Positions 18,541 through 28,571 of a DNA stretch of 64,000 nt are shown here, in pieces. Location: NCBI RefSeq assembly GCF_050717515.1, contig NZ_JBOITL010000036.1, forward strand, positions 248,001 through 312,000, given 5' to 3'. The position numbers were made by a program, and so were the translations under genes. The notes under the pieces are model-generated. The model was not told the origin of the DNA. It made no database searches and saw only the letters and a list, made by a program, of their open reading frames with translations. Position 1 is the stretch's first letter. Every line of letters starts with the position of its first letter. Origin of the DNA: Clostridium_AD sp050717515. GTDB taxonomy: Bacteria > Bacillota > Clostridia > Clostridiales > Clostridiaceae.

Positions 18541-20919
18541 TTATTCTACGCCTCTTTTATAGTGGCCCCTAGTATAATTTTTAAATTCTGCGCTCCAAGT
18601 TCTTTTAATATAATTCCTAAGTACCTCAAGAGTTTCTTCATAATTTTCATGAATAAAATCTAATCTAAAGCAAGCAATATTGTTTTTAGTGATTTCTGTC
18701 ATATTAGAAATCAAATTCACTGGCACATTATTGTAAATATAGCTTCTACAATATTTATCAGTATTAATTCTAAACTCTTCATTCATTCTATCCTTAAGTG
18801 TATAACATCCACTAGTACATTTTTCACTGCAAGTTTTATCATCAGTTTTGTTACCAAAAACACTTCCTATAGCACAATATTCACTAACCATAAGTTCATA
18901 TTTGCCGTAAACCATAATTTGCAGTGGCAATGAACTTTTAGCTGCGATTTCTTTAATTTCCTTTTGGTTAAGCTCAGCACTAATGCAAGTTCCCGTAAGG
19001 AAATCCTTGTAAAAATCTCCTGCGTAACTATTAAAAACATTTAATTTATAATCTCCAATTATACTGATTTTCTTGCTAAATCTATTAATTATCCCTAAAT
19101 TAGCTGTAATAATACCTTTTATGTTACTTAAGTTATTTTCAATAAACTCACAAACACTTTCAAATTCACCCCTGATAATATTGGGCACCTTCATATAAAT
19201 ATTTACATCATACCTATTAAAACTAACATTACACTCTCTCATAAAAGGGTTTATAGCGATGTTATCAAAACCCATTTCTATTACTGCTCTTAGCTGCTGC
19301 TCATTACTTACATATATAAGTGTCTCTGGTATAGTGCTAACCTTATTATCTGGAGCTTCTATAAAATTATTTTCTACTTGTAAACTTTTTTTCTTATTGT
19401 AATTAATTTGTTTACCGCTATTTTCTCTTTTATACTTTTCTGTTATATAATTTTGAATACTCTCTGTTAGTTCTCGCCTTACTGAATTTAATGCAGCCAT
19501 TGGCAAGAATCCGTCTTCAAAACTCTCAAAATTCACTTCATTTATTTTAAAAGGAGTATCTCCTGTTTTAGACAGATTTTTAATAATACGCTCACTATCT
19601 AATGGTTTGTTTAGAGCCGCTTGAACATTTTCTCCGAAAACATTGAAATTCTTTCCCATGTAAATAGTACTTATTCGTAGTGGTTTATTTACACTAAAGT
19701 CTATTAAGAGATTTAATTCTATTTTTCTCTTAAATACATCACTATAGCTTTTTGAAAGCTCATTCATGAGTTCCACATCAGAAATCTTATATAAAATGTC
19801 CCCAGCTTTATATTTAGTTGGTTTTAATAAAACCCTATCCCCCATTACTGCACTTTGAACTTCCATTCCATTCACAATAATTTTTGATATGGCAAATCCA
19901 TCCTCATTAAACATTACGCCATCCTTTAAAGCAACCTTTTCTAAAAGAGTTACTGACAAATCAGAAGCAACTTTTCCTATTTTAATTCCAGAATTCTTAG
20001 GAACCTTATATGCCATCATATCTTTTCCACTATTACCATATAGATAAGCCTTTGAAAAACCTTCTCTATTAAATAATTGTGTTAAAATTTTAGTATCATT
20101 ATCTAGCTTTTGTATTTTATTGTTATAAATATTGTCCAGACCACGTCTATATATCTCCACCACGCCTGCAACATATTCTGGCTTTTTCATTCTTCCTTCA
20201 ATTTTTAGCGAAGAAGTACCTGTTCTTACTATGTCTTTTAAGTTATCTAAAGTACAAGTATCTTTAGGGCTTAAAATATATGCCTTATGCTCCCTGTTAG
20301 TCTTTTTATCTATTAGTGTATAAGGTAACCTACAGGGCTGTGCACACCTACCTCTATTTCCACTTCTACCGCCTATAATACTGCTCATAAGGCACTGCCC
20401 TGAATAACATATACATAGTGCTCCATGAACAAAAACTTCTGTTTCCACTTTTAAAGTATTAGATATGAAATCTATTTCACTTAAACTAAGCTCTCTTGAC
20501 AAAACTATCCTTTTAAACCCCAAGTTTTTTAAAAACAAAGCACCTTCACCATTATGAATCGTCATTTGTGTAGATGCATGAAGTTCAAAATCCGGAAAAT
20601 TATTTCTTATTAAATATATGAGTCCCGTATCTTGAACTATAAGTGCGTCTACTCCCACACTATATAAAAATCCTACATACTCCATAATTTCTTTAAGTTC
20701 ATTATCTTTTACTAAAGTGTTTACAGTAACATATACGCGAACTCCATATATGTGGCAATAATCTACCGCACGAGTAATATTCTCATTGTCAAAATTAAAA
20801 GCAAAGGCTCTTGCTGAGAACTTACTTCCTCCTATATAAACTGCATCTGCGCCCATTTGCACTGCTGCAATTACGCTTTCCATACTTCCAGCAGGGGCTA
20901 GTAATTCAATTTTATTCAT
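18541..20919 (-). CDS. U32 family protein with DUF3656 region (RlhA/TrhP-like)
   Basis: 792 aa. N-terminal U32 barrel (IELLAPAGSMESVIAAVQMG, ADAVYIGG), the conserved cluster CICYSGQCLMSSI and GNRGRCAQPCRLPYT, then a DUF3656-type insertion and a C-terminal half with more cysteines (CAIGSVFG, CSEKCTSGC). Long U32 proteins of this type (E. coli RlhA) hydroxylate an rRNA base and shorter relatives modify tRNA; they are annotated as peptidases but probably act on RNA with prephenate-derived chemistry. ATG at 20919 has AGGAG at 8 nt; an ATG two codons earlier is too close to that site. Confidence 0.88.
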   Translation of the reverse strand: MNKIELLAPAGSMESVIAAVQMGADAVYIGGSKFSARAFAFNFDNENITRAVDYCHIYGVRVYVTVNTLVKDNELKEIMEYVGFLYSVGVDALIVQDTGLIYLIRNNFPDFELHASTQMTIHNGEGALFLKNLGFKRIVLSRELSLSEIDFISNTLKVETEVFVHGALCICYSGQCLMSSIIGGRSGNRGRCAQPCRLPYTLIDKKTNREHKAYILSPKDTCTLDNLKDIVRTGTSSLKIEGRMKKPEYVAGVVEIYRRGLDNIYNNKIQKLDNDTKILTQLFNREGFSKAYLYGNSGKDMMAYKVPKNSGIKIGKVASDLSVTLLEKVALKDGVMFNEDGFAISKIIVNGMEVQSAVMGDRVLLKPTKYKAGDILYKISDVELMNELSKSYSDVFKRKIELNLLIDFSVNKPLRISTIYMGKNFNVFGENVQAALNKPLDSERIIKNLSKTGDTPFKINEVNFESFEDGFLPMAALNSVRRELTESIQNYITEKYKRENSGKQINYNKKKSLQVENNFIEAPDNKVSTIPETLIYVSNEQQLRAVIEMGFDNIAINPFMRECNVSFNRYDVNIYMKVPNIIRGEFESVCEFIENNLSNIKGIITANLGIINRFSKKISIIGDYKLNVFNSYAGDFYKDFLTGTCISAELNQKEIKEIAAKSSLPLQIMVYGKYELMVSEYCAIGSVFGNKTDDKTCSEKCTSGCYTLKDRMNEEFRINTDKYCRSYIYNNVPVNLISNMTEITKNNIACFRLDFIHENYEETLEVLRNYIKRTWSAEFKNYTRGHYKRGVE

Positions 20920-21096
20920 TTGCATCTCTCCTAATAAGTGTACTATCTCTTATTATACAGTAAAACTTGTAATAAATTAAGAGATTAAAAGATTTTATAT
21001 TGATATTACTCATATTTTATACCCATAGACACAATAAAAATAATGGAATATAATAAAAATGGACTAGCTGACTTCCAATTTATTGTTTTGAAGATG

Positions 21097-21123
21097 ATTA
21101 GCCTAAAAAATTTGCTAATGGAG
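21097..21123 (+). promoter_or_regulatory. Hairpin abutting the ribosome binding site of the TetM-like gene
   Basis: ATTAGC (21097-21102) and GCTAAT (21114-21119) can pair directly upstream of GGAG (21120-21123). It might influence translation, but no leader peptide was found. Confidence 0.3.
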
Positions 21124-21131
21124 ATATGAAT

Positions 21132-23126
21132 ATGACAGTAAAGAATAATATTAGAAACATTGGAATAGTTGCCCATGTAGATGCTGGAAAAACAACTTTA
21201 ACTGAACAACTACTTTATCAAAGTGGTTCTAGCAGAATTTTAGGCAGTGTAGATAAAGGCACAACCCATACCGATTCTTTAGATATGGAAAAACAAAGAG
21301 GTATTTCAGTAAAGGCTGCTGAAATTGATCTCACTTATAAAGAAACAAATATTCACGTTATAGATACTCCTGGGCATATTGATTTCAGTTCTGAAGTAGA
21401 AAGAAGTATAGGTGTTTTAGATGGAGCTATAGTTGTATTGTCCTGCGTTGAAGGAGTACAACCACAAACAGAGGTATACTTTAATGCTTTAAAGGAGTCA
21501 AATACTCCTTCAATATTTTTTATAAACAAACTTGATCGCATTGGAGCCTCTCCCTATAAAGCTATTATAGATATGAAAAAGCTTCTTACAAATAATCTTG
21601 TACCCATGCAACTCGTCTATGAAAAAAATAATGAGTTTATTGTATGCAATGTATTTGATGAGACAAACTGCGAAAAAAGTATATTAGAAATAAAAAATGA
21701 ATCCTACACCCAATTACTTGAGGATATAATAGATACATTAGGCAATTATAATGTAGAAATTTTAAATCAATTTTTTGAAGGTACTTTAACCCTGGGAAAT
21801 ATAAAAGATGAAATAATTGCGCAATCTAATATAGGTATCATCTACCCTGTGTTTTATGGCGCCGCGCTAAAAGGTGAAGGAACACTGGAACTTCTTGATG
21901 CCATAATAGATTACATTCCTGGTCCAGATGATTTAGATAATTGTGAGCTTTCTGCACTAGTATATAAAATTTCCCATAATAAAACCTTAGGTAAAATAGC
22001 TCATATAAAAATTTTTAGTGGATCAATATCAACTAGAGATGATATTTTAAATGTAACTACAGGCAAAAATGAAAAGATTACTATGATAAAAAAAGTAATT
22101 AATCAAAAACCAATTGATGTAAAATCTGCAAGCAGCAGTGATTTGGTAATGGTGAGTGGGTTAAATTGCAGCACCTACGATGTACTCGGAAGCAAGACTC
22201 ATATTCCTAGTCTCCAAACAATTACAACTCCACTTCTAACCTTAAGAATTTATTCGAAAATTCAAGAAGATTATATAGCTTTAGTTGAAGCTTTAACACT
22301 CTTACAAGAGGAAGATCCACTTCTTAACATGCAATGGATAAAAGAAAAGAAAGAAATTCACCTTCGAATAATGGGTAAAATTCAAATTGAATATATCGAA
22401 GCTATTTTAATGGAAAGATTTAATCTGCAAGTTACCTTTGGTCCACCCTCTGTCATTTACAAAGAAACTCCTCTATCAAGTGGATATGGTGAATCACGTT
22501 ATACTATGCCTAAACCCTGCTGGGCAGTAGTTGAATTTTTAATTGAGCCACTACCAATGGGAACTGGAATCGTCTATGAATCTAAGGTAAGAACTGAAAA
22601 AGTAAAGATAAAGTATCAAAGAGAAATCGAAGATAATCTAGATAGAATCTTAAGCCAAGGTATTTACGGCTGGCCAGTGACAGATTTAAAGATAACCTTT
22701 ACCTGCGGTGAGGACCATGTGATGCATTCACGTTCAGGTGACTTTGCTACTTCTACGGCTATGGGCATTATGAGAGGTCTAAATGAAATAGGAACTACGC
22801 TACTTGAACCTATAATTAAGTTTAGGATTACAGTGCCTGAGAATGTAGGAGGAAGAATTTTAAATGATATTATAAAAATGCGTGGAAGCTTTGAGTCACC
22901 CTTTATACACAACGGCACTTTTACAATAGAAGGAAAAATGCCTGTATCCACCTCACTTGAATATCCTGGGGACCTGGGGAAAATTTCTTCTGGGAAAGCA
23001 GTAATGACAACTGGATTTGCAGGTTATGAGCCTTGCTCCTTAGAACTAGGAGAGGTAAGAGAAAGAATTGGTGTTAATCCTTTAGATAGAGCTAAATATA
23101 TACTTTATGTACGGAATGCATTGTAA
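21132..23126 (+). CDS. TetM/TetB(P)-like ribosomal-protection GTPase (EF-G superfamily)
   Basis: 664 aa. G1 AHVDAGKTTLTEQLL, switch/G2 EKQRGISVKAA, G3 DTPGHIDFSSEVERSI, G4 FFINKLDRIGA. EF-G-like domains II-V follow (LRIMGKIQIEYIEAILMERF; YTMPKPCWAVVEFLIEPLP). The family displaces tetracycline from the 30S subunit. The length is slightly above classical Tet(M) (639 aa) and near TetB(P) (652 aa), so it is a divergent member whose resistance activity is unproven. Base composition matches the neighbours, suggesting a resident gene. ATG at 21132 is preferred (GGAG at 8 nt) over the ATG at 21126. Confidence 0.88.
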   Translation: MTVKNNIRNIGIVAHVDAGKTTLTEQLLYQSGSSRILGSVDKGTTHTDSLDMEKQRGISVKAAEIDLTYKETNIHVIDTPGHIDFSSEVERSIGVLDGAIVVLSCVEGVQPQTEVYFNALKESNTPSIFFINKLDRIGASPYKAIIDMKKLLTNNLVPMQLVYEKNNEFIVCNVFDETNCEKSILEIKNESYTQLLEDIIDTLGNYNVEILNQFFEGTLTLGNIKDEIIAQSNIGIIYPVFYGAALKGEGTLELLDAIIDYIPGPDDLDNCELSALVYKISHNKTLGKIAHIKIFSGSISTRDDILNVTTGKNEKITMIKKVINQKPIDVKSASSSDLVMVSGLNCSTYDVLGSKTHIPSLQTITTPLLTLRIYSKIQEDYIALVEALTLLQEEDPLLNMQWIKEKKEIHLRIMGKIQIEYIEAILMERFNLQVTFGPPSVIYKETPLSSGYGESRYTMPKPCWAVVEFLIEPLPMGTGIVYESKVRTEKVKIKYQREIEDNLDRILSQGIYGWPVTDLKITFTCGEDHVMHSRSGDFATSTAMGIMRGLNEIGTTLLEPIIKFRITVPENVGGRILNDIIKMRGSFESPFIHNGTFTIEGKMPVSTSLEYPGDLGKISSGKAVMTTGFAGYEPCSLELGEVRERIGVNPLDRAKYILYVRNAL

Positions 23127-23162
23127 AAAAGAATCGTCCAATGATATTGGGCTGATTCTTTA
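23127..23162 (+). terminator. Terminator of the TetM-like gene
   Basis: AAAGAATCGTCCAAT and ATTGGGCTGATTCTTT form a stem with small mismatches directly after the stop codon, followed by T-rich DNA. Confidence 0.75.
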
Positions 23163-23260
23163 AATTCTTTCTAAGTAATAAAAATTCCACTAAGCTCTAA
23201 GATAGAAATTTCAATGATTGAATTATTTATAGTAGTTAAACATTTTTAATCCTAGATAAT

Positions 23261-23306
23261 TTTTCTTATATTATACTTGACCTTAAAGCATAATATAAGA
23301 AAAATC
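23261..23306 (-). terminator. Terminator of the glycosyltransferase gene
   Basis: TTTTCTTATATTAT and ATAATATAAGAAAA form a long A/T-rich stem around CTTGACCTTAAAG, just beyond the minus-strand stop at 23332. Confidence 0.6.
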
Positions 23307-23331
23307 TCTTAACTTATAATATGAGATCACT

Positions 23332-24321
23332 TTAATGAAGGATTTCTAAATAGGTTTTATAAAATTCATCTGTTGATTTCTCCCAAGTATAATTTTCATT
23401 AACATAATTTTTTAGTTTACTACTCTTACGTTTTTCAAATCCACTCTTTACTGCAGTTAAGATGCTCTTATTATCATAGGGATCACAATACAGAGCCATA
23501 TCTTTAAAATATTCACTTGCACAACCTTCCTCCGTTGAAACTATATTGCAGCCACTTGCTGCAGCCTCAAGTGAGGATAAGCCAGGCATTTCTACAAAAC
23601 TTGGGTTTACGTGTACTTTTGCAAATCTATAGGCATTGTATACATTATAACTATCCATAAACCCTAAGTATATTACGTTTTTAAAATTGGTACATTTTTC
23701 AAGATACTCATTGTCATTTCCACTTCCTATTAAAACTAACTGCTTATCTAATTGGTCACATATGCTACATAGTGAAAGTTGATTTTTACTTTCACAAATT
23801 CTTCCCACACATAATACATAATTATTTAAATTATATCTCTCAGTAAAATTATATAGTGGTATATCCTCATTTTCTACTTCTACACCATTGTATATAACTC
23901 TATACTCTGTATTAACATTAAATTCACTCTTTATAAGAGACTTTTCTAAATCGCTATTGCAAAAAATAACCTTACTCTTTTTTAAAATTTCCTTTTTATA
24001 ACTATTACACCTTTCATATAGTTTAATACTTTCAATTTTATTATTTATCATATTATATTTTTTCATATCCAAATGCATTGGAGATATAACTAAATTTTTT
24101 TTGTAAAAATGTGCAATCTTAAAGTATCTATATGTTTCTCCTGTAGTAGCAATATTAAATAAATGTACTATATCATAATCAGAATAGTCGTATATGCCAC
24201 CATTATTTATATCTACGGTTACCCCTAATTTACGTAGGTTTTGAGCTGTCTTAATTACTTGCATAGAATCTCCTGCAAAATTTTTGTAATAATCTTGTCT
24301 AACACACAATAAAACTTTCAT
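23332..24321 (-). CDS. Family 4 glycosyltransferase
   Basis: 329 aa, GT-B fold. An N-terminal acceptor domain (LLCVRQDYYKNFAGDSMQV) precedes a donor-binding domain with YVLCVGRICESKNQLSL, LVLIGSGND and the retaining-GT4 motif GLSSLEAAASGCNIVSTEEG. The activated sugar and acceptor cannot be inferred. No membrane segment. ATG at 24321 follows GGGGG by 9 nt; the longer frame to 24357 lacks a site. Divergent from a small coiled-coil gene. Confidence 0.87.
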   Translation of the reverse strand: MKVLLCVRQDYYKNFAGDSMQVIKTAQNLRKLGVTVDINNGGIYDYSDYDIVHLFNIATTGETYRYFKIAHFYKKNLVISPMHLDMKKYNMINNKIESIKLYERCNSYKKEILKKSKVIFCNSDLEKSLIKSEFNVNTEYRVIYNGVEVENEDIPLYNFTERYNLNNYVLCVGRICESKNQLSLCSICDQLDKQLVLIGSGNDNEYLEKCTNFKNVIYLGFMDSYNVYNAYRFAKVHVNPSFVEMPGLSSLEAAASGCNIVSTEEGCASEYFKDMALYCDPYDNKSILTAVKSGFEKRKSSKLKNYVNENYTWEKSTDEFYKTYLEILH

Positions 24322-24563
24322 AGTACAAATCCCCCTATAGTTTGCTACTTTTACCATATAACTATGCTAGCTTACGTTTATTTATAACATTTCACTAAAC
24401 ATAATCTAATATTAACTTTTATTTATATACTATTAATTTATATTGTAAAAGTTTCTATATACTTATGTGAAATCATTATTAAATTTATAATTTCATGTAT
24501 ATCTACATGTGCTCACAGCATATTTTATATTATAGTTATTAAGTTATCCTATAAGGAGGTTGT

Positions 24564-24923
24564 ATGATTAGTAATATTGAAGAGATATCCTTATTGAAAG
24601 CTAAAATGATAGATTATGAAAGAGAAATTATTCAAAATCATAAAACATTCGAAGAGAACAAATCTGAAATAGCTTTACTCAAAATTAAAAATGCTGAAAA
24701 AAATAAAGTCATAAACTCATTTGAAAATAAAATAGATGAGCTAAATATTATTAACAAAAATTATGAAGATCAAATTTCCATGCAAAGTAAAAAGATTATA
24801 ATTTATCTAGAAAGAATTCAGAATTTGCAGAATAGTATAAGAACTTTAGATGAAAATCTAATAAATGCTACTAAAAGTGCTGTCCCTTCATTATTAAAAC
24901 GCATTTTTAAAAGTAACAGCTAA
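24564..24923 (+). CDS. Small coiled-coil protein, unknown function
   Basis: 119 aa, almost entirely heptad-like Lys/Glu/Asn/Ile/Leu sequence (residues 5-100), ending in the short basic tail SLLKRIFKSNS. No signal peptide. A strong AAGGAGG 5 nt before ATG and a strong terminator right after the stop argue that it is a real gene. It could be a structural or partner protein; proximity to the glycosyltransferase is the only context. Confidence 0.7.
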   Translation: MISNIEEISLLKAKMIDYEREIIQNHKTFEENKSEIALLKIKNAEKNKVINSFENKIDELNIINKNYEDQISMQSKKIIIYLERIQNLQNSIRTLDENLINATKSAVPSLLKRIFKSNS

Positions 24924-24972
24924 GGCATCTAAAAATAACTAGTAAATATACTTGTTATTTTTTAGATGCCTT
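24922..24972 (+). terminator. Strong terminator between convergent coiled-coil and WG-repeat genes
   Basis: AAGGCATCTAAAAATAAC pairs with GTTATTTTTTAGATGCCTT, and the near-symmetrical stem can serve both strands. Confidence 0.85.
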
Positions 24973-24987
24973 ATACTTTAACTTAGT

Positions 24988-26001
24988 TTAAGATTGCATT
25001 TTCCAAACATATTCCCCTACTTTATTAATATATCCAATTTTTTTACCTATTTCAACTCTTGCAATGCCACAAATAAATTCATAGGCTTCTTCAAAACTTG
25101 GCTGTATAACTATTTTACCTGTGCAATCTATGTACCCCCACTTTTCTCCTATTTGAGCAGCCATTAAACCTTCACTCATAATATCTATGTCTTCAAAGCT
25201 AGCAGGTATTATAATACTGCCATTTTTATCAATGCAACCATATTTTTCATTTTCACAAATTGTAGCTAGACCATTATAAAATCTATCTGTCCATTGAAAG
25301 TCAGGTTTTATGATAAGCTCTCCCGCGCAATCTATAAAACCGTATTTTCCTCTAATTTCAACTGGTGCCAGACTCTCATTGAACTCTCCGCAAACATTAT
25401 ATTTAAGTGGTATAATCACATCTCCATTATTGTTTATATATCCATACTTTCCTTTAGCACAAACAGGTGCTATGCCATCATTAAATTGATAGGCATAATC
25501 ATAAATTGCATCAATTATAACTTTGCCTTCTTTATTTATATAAGCTATTTTACCGCCAATTTGCACCGCTGCCAACCCTTCACTAAAATCGTCAGCATCT
25601 AAAAAGCTCATAGGAATTACTTCCTTACCATGACTATCTATATATCCCCACATATATCCACTTTTTACTGCTGCTCTTCCCTCCATAAAGAAATTAGCTT
25701 CTTCATATTTAGGCTTCACAATAATTTTTCCACTTAAATCAATATAACCCTTCTTGCCATCTAATTTTATTGCTGCAAAGCCTTCACTAAACTGCTGAAC
25801 TTCATCATACACAGGTTCTATTACAAACTCTCCAACCTTATTAATAAAACCATACTTTTCATGGCATGCAACTATTGCTAGGTCACCTTCAAACTCCTCT
25901 GAATAATCGAATTTGATTTCTATAACTATATTGCCTTCATTATCTATATACCCATATTTCTTTTTTGATTTCACAGGATATAAATTTTTATCATTATTCA
26001 T
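24988..26001 (-). CDS. WG-repeat protein
   Basis: 337 aa made of ten tandem WG repeats of about 33 residues, each marked by a YGYID-N-GN/KVG type turn (YGYIDNEG, KGYIDLSG, WGYIDSHG, YGFIDCAG, WGYIDCTG, IGYINKVG) followed by an FSEGLAAV-type strand. No signal peptide or anchor, so apparently cytosolic. WG proteins (PF14903 type) have no agreed function, and beta-propeller-like binding scaffolds are a guess. ATG at 26001 has GAAAGGAAG upstream. A possible promoter (TTGACA 26145-26150, AATATA 26122-26127) lies before it. Confidence 0.88.
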   Translation of the reverse strand: MNNDKNLYPVKSKKKYGYIDNEGNIVIEIKFDYSEEFEGDLAIVACHEKYGFINKVGEFVIEPVYDEVQQFSEGFAAIKLDGKKGYIDLSGKIIVKPKYEEANFFMEGRAAVKSGYMWGYIDSHGKEVIPMSFLDADDFSEGLAAVQIGGKIAYINKEGKVIIDAIYDYAYQFNDGIAPVCAKGKYGYINNNGDVIIPLKYNVCGEFNESLAPVEIRGKYGFIDCAGELIIKPDFQWTDRFYNGLATICENEKYGCIDKNGSIIIPASFEDIDIMSEGLMAAQIGEKWGYIDCTGKIVIQPSFEEAYEFICGIARVEIGKKIGYINKVGEYVWKMQS

Positions 26002-26421
26002 AACTTTAACTTCCTTTCAAATAAATAACCTCAGCCCACAAACTTATAAGCTCGATACATATAATATTATTATACACTGAAATGTCATAAATTTACCCTA
26101 TAATTTTTCCTTGTTTTTAAATATATTAATTTATTCAATATATTTGTCAACTATTGTAAATGTATATCTACTATACCGTATTAATTTGTTAAAATTTGCG
26201 TAAAAATGGTTATTTTTCTTGTGTTTTATAATATTTTATATTATATTGTTATAGTATTACATAAACATAGTAATCATATTATATAGAATTAATTTATCTT
26301 TTGTAGGAAACTATCATGTTTTTAACTTTTTAAATTATATACTATTTTTTATACTTATATACTCTATGTTTAAAAGCATTTCAACTAATAATAAAAAAAA
26401 CACAAGGGGGACTACTTTATT
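26002..26421. other. 420-bp AT-rich intergenic region between divergent genes
   Basis: No convincing ORF. One minus-strand promoter-like pair (TTGACA, 17 nt, AATATA) could serve the WG-repeat gene. No sigma-D type promoter was recognised in front of the chemoreceptor. No repeats were seen. Confidence 0.5.
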
Positions 26422-28452
26422 ATGAAAACTAAAACTGAAACAAAATCTAAGCACATGTCTTTAAAAGTGAAAATAGTAATATCTTCGCTTTTAGTACTTT
26501 TTACAACTTTACTTATTTTTTGCGCAATTATGGTGTCAATTGTAAAAAACAAGATGGAGCTTCAAATGAAAACCGATGGAGACATAATAGTTAAACAAAT
26601 TCAGCAAAGACTTATATCCAATGCAAATATTTCAAAAGAACTTGATTCGCTACTAAATGAAAAAATTATTACGTCATCATATCTTATTGGTATTACACCT
26701 AATGTTTCAAATGAATATCTTATAAAAATATCTAAAAAATTAAATATTGACGAAATTAATGTATCTGATGCCAATGGAGTTATTATATTCTCTAATATGG
26801 CAGACAATCTTAAATACAAATATCCACAAGACAATGTAGTTCAAAAAATATTAAAAAAAGAAAATACTGAGGTTATGGAGAAAATACGCCAAAGTACAAA
26901 ATCAAAAGAAAATTTTTATAAATATGGTGCTGTCGCTATGGAAAAAGGAGGATTTGTTCAAATCGGAATTAATGCTAATAAAGTTAATGCTATTCTTAAT
27001 TCTGTAAGTCCACAAGCTCTTATTACTGATTTAGGTAAAGATAAAAATATTGTCTATGGCTTAACTATAGGAACAGATTTAAAAGTAATTACACACACTG
27101 AAAAGGATAGAATCGGTAAAACACTAACTGATGAAGGAAGTATCTCTGCTGCTAAAAATGGCAAAGAGCAATCCTCTATTATTATGTATAAAGATGTAGA
27201 AAAAGCTTATGATGTATTAGTACCTCTTTCTGAAGATGGCAAACATATAGGTGCTGTAAATATAGGTCTTTCTATGAAAAATGTTGAGTCTGCTATTACT
27301 TCTGTATTAACATCTTCTTTTTTAATAACACTGATTTCTTTCTTATTAGGTTCATTAATACTAGTGTTATTAGTATCAAAATTTATTAATCCATTGAAAA
27401 ATTTAGTAACCCTCGCAAACGGTGTTTCTAAAGGAGATTTAACAAAAGAGATTGAAATAAAATCTAAAGATGAAATAGGCCTTTTAGGCATGAGCTTTAA
27501 TGAAATGATCGTTAATCTTCGTGGCATGACTACAGAAATCAGTAATATTTCTGAACTATTGTTATCATCTGCTGATCAGCTTTTAAACTCTGGAGAACAA
27601 AGTGCTATGGTCTCAAATCAAATTGCTATGGCAGCCCAGGAGTTGGCATCTGGTTCTGAAAAGCAATTTATAGCAACTGAAGATATTTCAAAGAATACTA
27701 AAGAAATAGTAAGTAATATGGATACTATTAAAGAAGAAATAACCGGTGTTGTACACACTGCAGATGAAACAAGTTCTCTAGCTACTGATGGACGAAATAA
27801 AATGAATGATCTGGTAAATCAAATAGAAGTTATAAAAAGCAAAGTAGATTACTCTGCTGCAACAATACAAACCCTTCAAAAAACTTCTGACGAAATTGGA
27901 AATATTGTTGAATTTATAGACACTATTGCTTCTCAAACCAATTTACTAGCACTAAATGCTTCAATTGAGGCTGCAAGGGCAGGAGAGGCTGGTAGAGGTT
28001 TCTCTGTGGTTGCTGATGAGGTACGAAAACTAGCCGAGGAAACCATGGAATCCTCTAATAGCATAAAAAAACTTATACAAAACACTCAACAATATGCTAA
28101 AACTGCGCTATCTTCGATTGAAGAAGGAAGTGCAGAAACCCAAAAAGGTACAATTAATGTACAAAATGTTGACAATGCACTTACTGGCATTCTTGAAGCA
28201 TTTGATCTTACTAAAAACAAGTTAAATGTAGTAACAACAAATATATTACATTCAAATGAAATCATTGAAAATCTAGCAATTAATTCAGATAATATAACTA
28301 GGGTTTCCGAAGAAAGTTCCGCTGCTACAGAGGAAGTTGCTGCATCTATCGAGGAGCAATCAAGCACTATTGATGAGATGTCCTGCTCAATTAAGCAGTT
28401 AAGAGAAATGGCTAAGGACCTTCAAAATAGCATTAAGATTTTCAAAATATAA
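26422..28452 (+). CDS. Methyl-accepting chemotaxis protein (single Cache-type sensor)
   Basis: 676 aa. Transmembrane helix at about residues 14-36, an extracellular Cache-like domain (40-290), a second helix near 295-318, then HAMP (KFINPLKNLVTLANGVSKGD) and a long cytoplasmic signalling coiled coil. The tip sequence contains QTNLLALNASIEAARAGEAG and FSVVADEVRKLAEET. It senses an unknown ligand outside and controls the CheA kinase. ATG at 26422 has AAGGGGG 11 nt upstream. Monocistronic, with a terminator shared with exoA. Confidence 0.94.
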   Translation: MKTKTETKSKHMSLKVKIVISSLLVLFTTLLIFCAIMVSIVKNKMELQMKTDGDIIVKQIQQRLISNANISKELDSLLNEKIITSSYLIGITPNVSNEYLIKISKKLNIDEINVSDANGVIIFSNMADNLKYKYPQDNVVQKILKKENTEVMEKIRQSTKSKENFYKYGAVAMEKGGFVQIGINANKVNAILNSVSPQALITDLGKDKNIVYGLTIGTDLKVITHTEKDRIGKTLTDEGSISAAKNGKEQSSIIMYKDVEKAYDVLVPLSEDGKHIGAVNIGLSMKNVESAITSVLTSSFLITLISFLLGSLILVLLVSKFINPLKNLVTLANGVSKGDLTKEIEIKSKDEIGLLGMSFNEMIVNLRGMTTEISNISELLLSSADQLLNSGEQSAMVSNQIAMAAQELASGSEKQFIATEDISKNTKEIVSNMDTIKEEITGVVHTADETSSLATDGRNKMNDLVNQIEVIKSKVDYSAATIQTLQKTSDEIGNIVEFIDTIASQTNLLALNASIEAARAGEAGRGFSVVADEVRKLAEETMESSNSIKKLIQNTQQYAKTALSSIEEGSAETQKGTINVQNVDNALTGILEAFDLTKNKLNVVTTNILHSNEIIENLAINSDNITRVSEESSAATEEVAASIEEQSSTIDEMSCSIKQLREMAKDLQNSIKIFKI

Positions 28453-28497
28453 TTTAAAAAGTTAGATTTTTAGAATCTACTAAAGATCATTTTTTTA

Positions 28498-28564
28498 AAA
28501 ACCCCTTTAAAATAGAGCATTTGCAGATAAGTCATTTGCAAACTCTAATTCAAAAGGGGTTTTA
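28498..28564. terminator. Bidirectional terminator between chemoreceptor and exonuclease III genes
   Basis: AAAACCCCTTT and AAAGGGGTTTT arms enclose a second inner stem (AGAG-ATTTGC / TTGCAAA-TCT). It lies between convergent genes. Confidence 0.8.
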
Positions 28565-28571
28565 TTTATAT

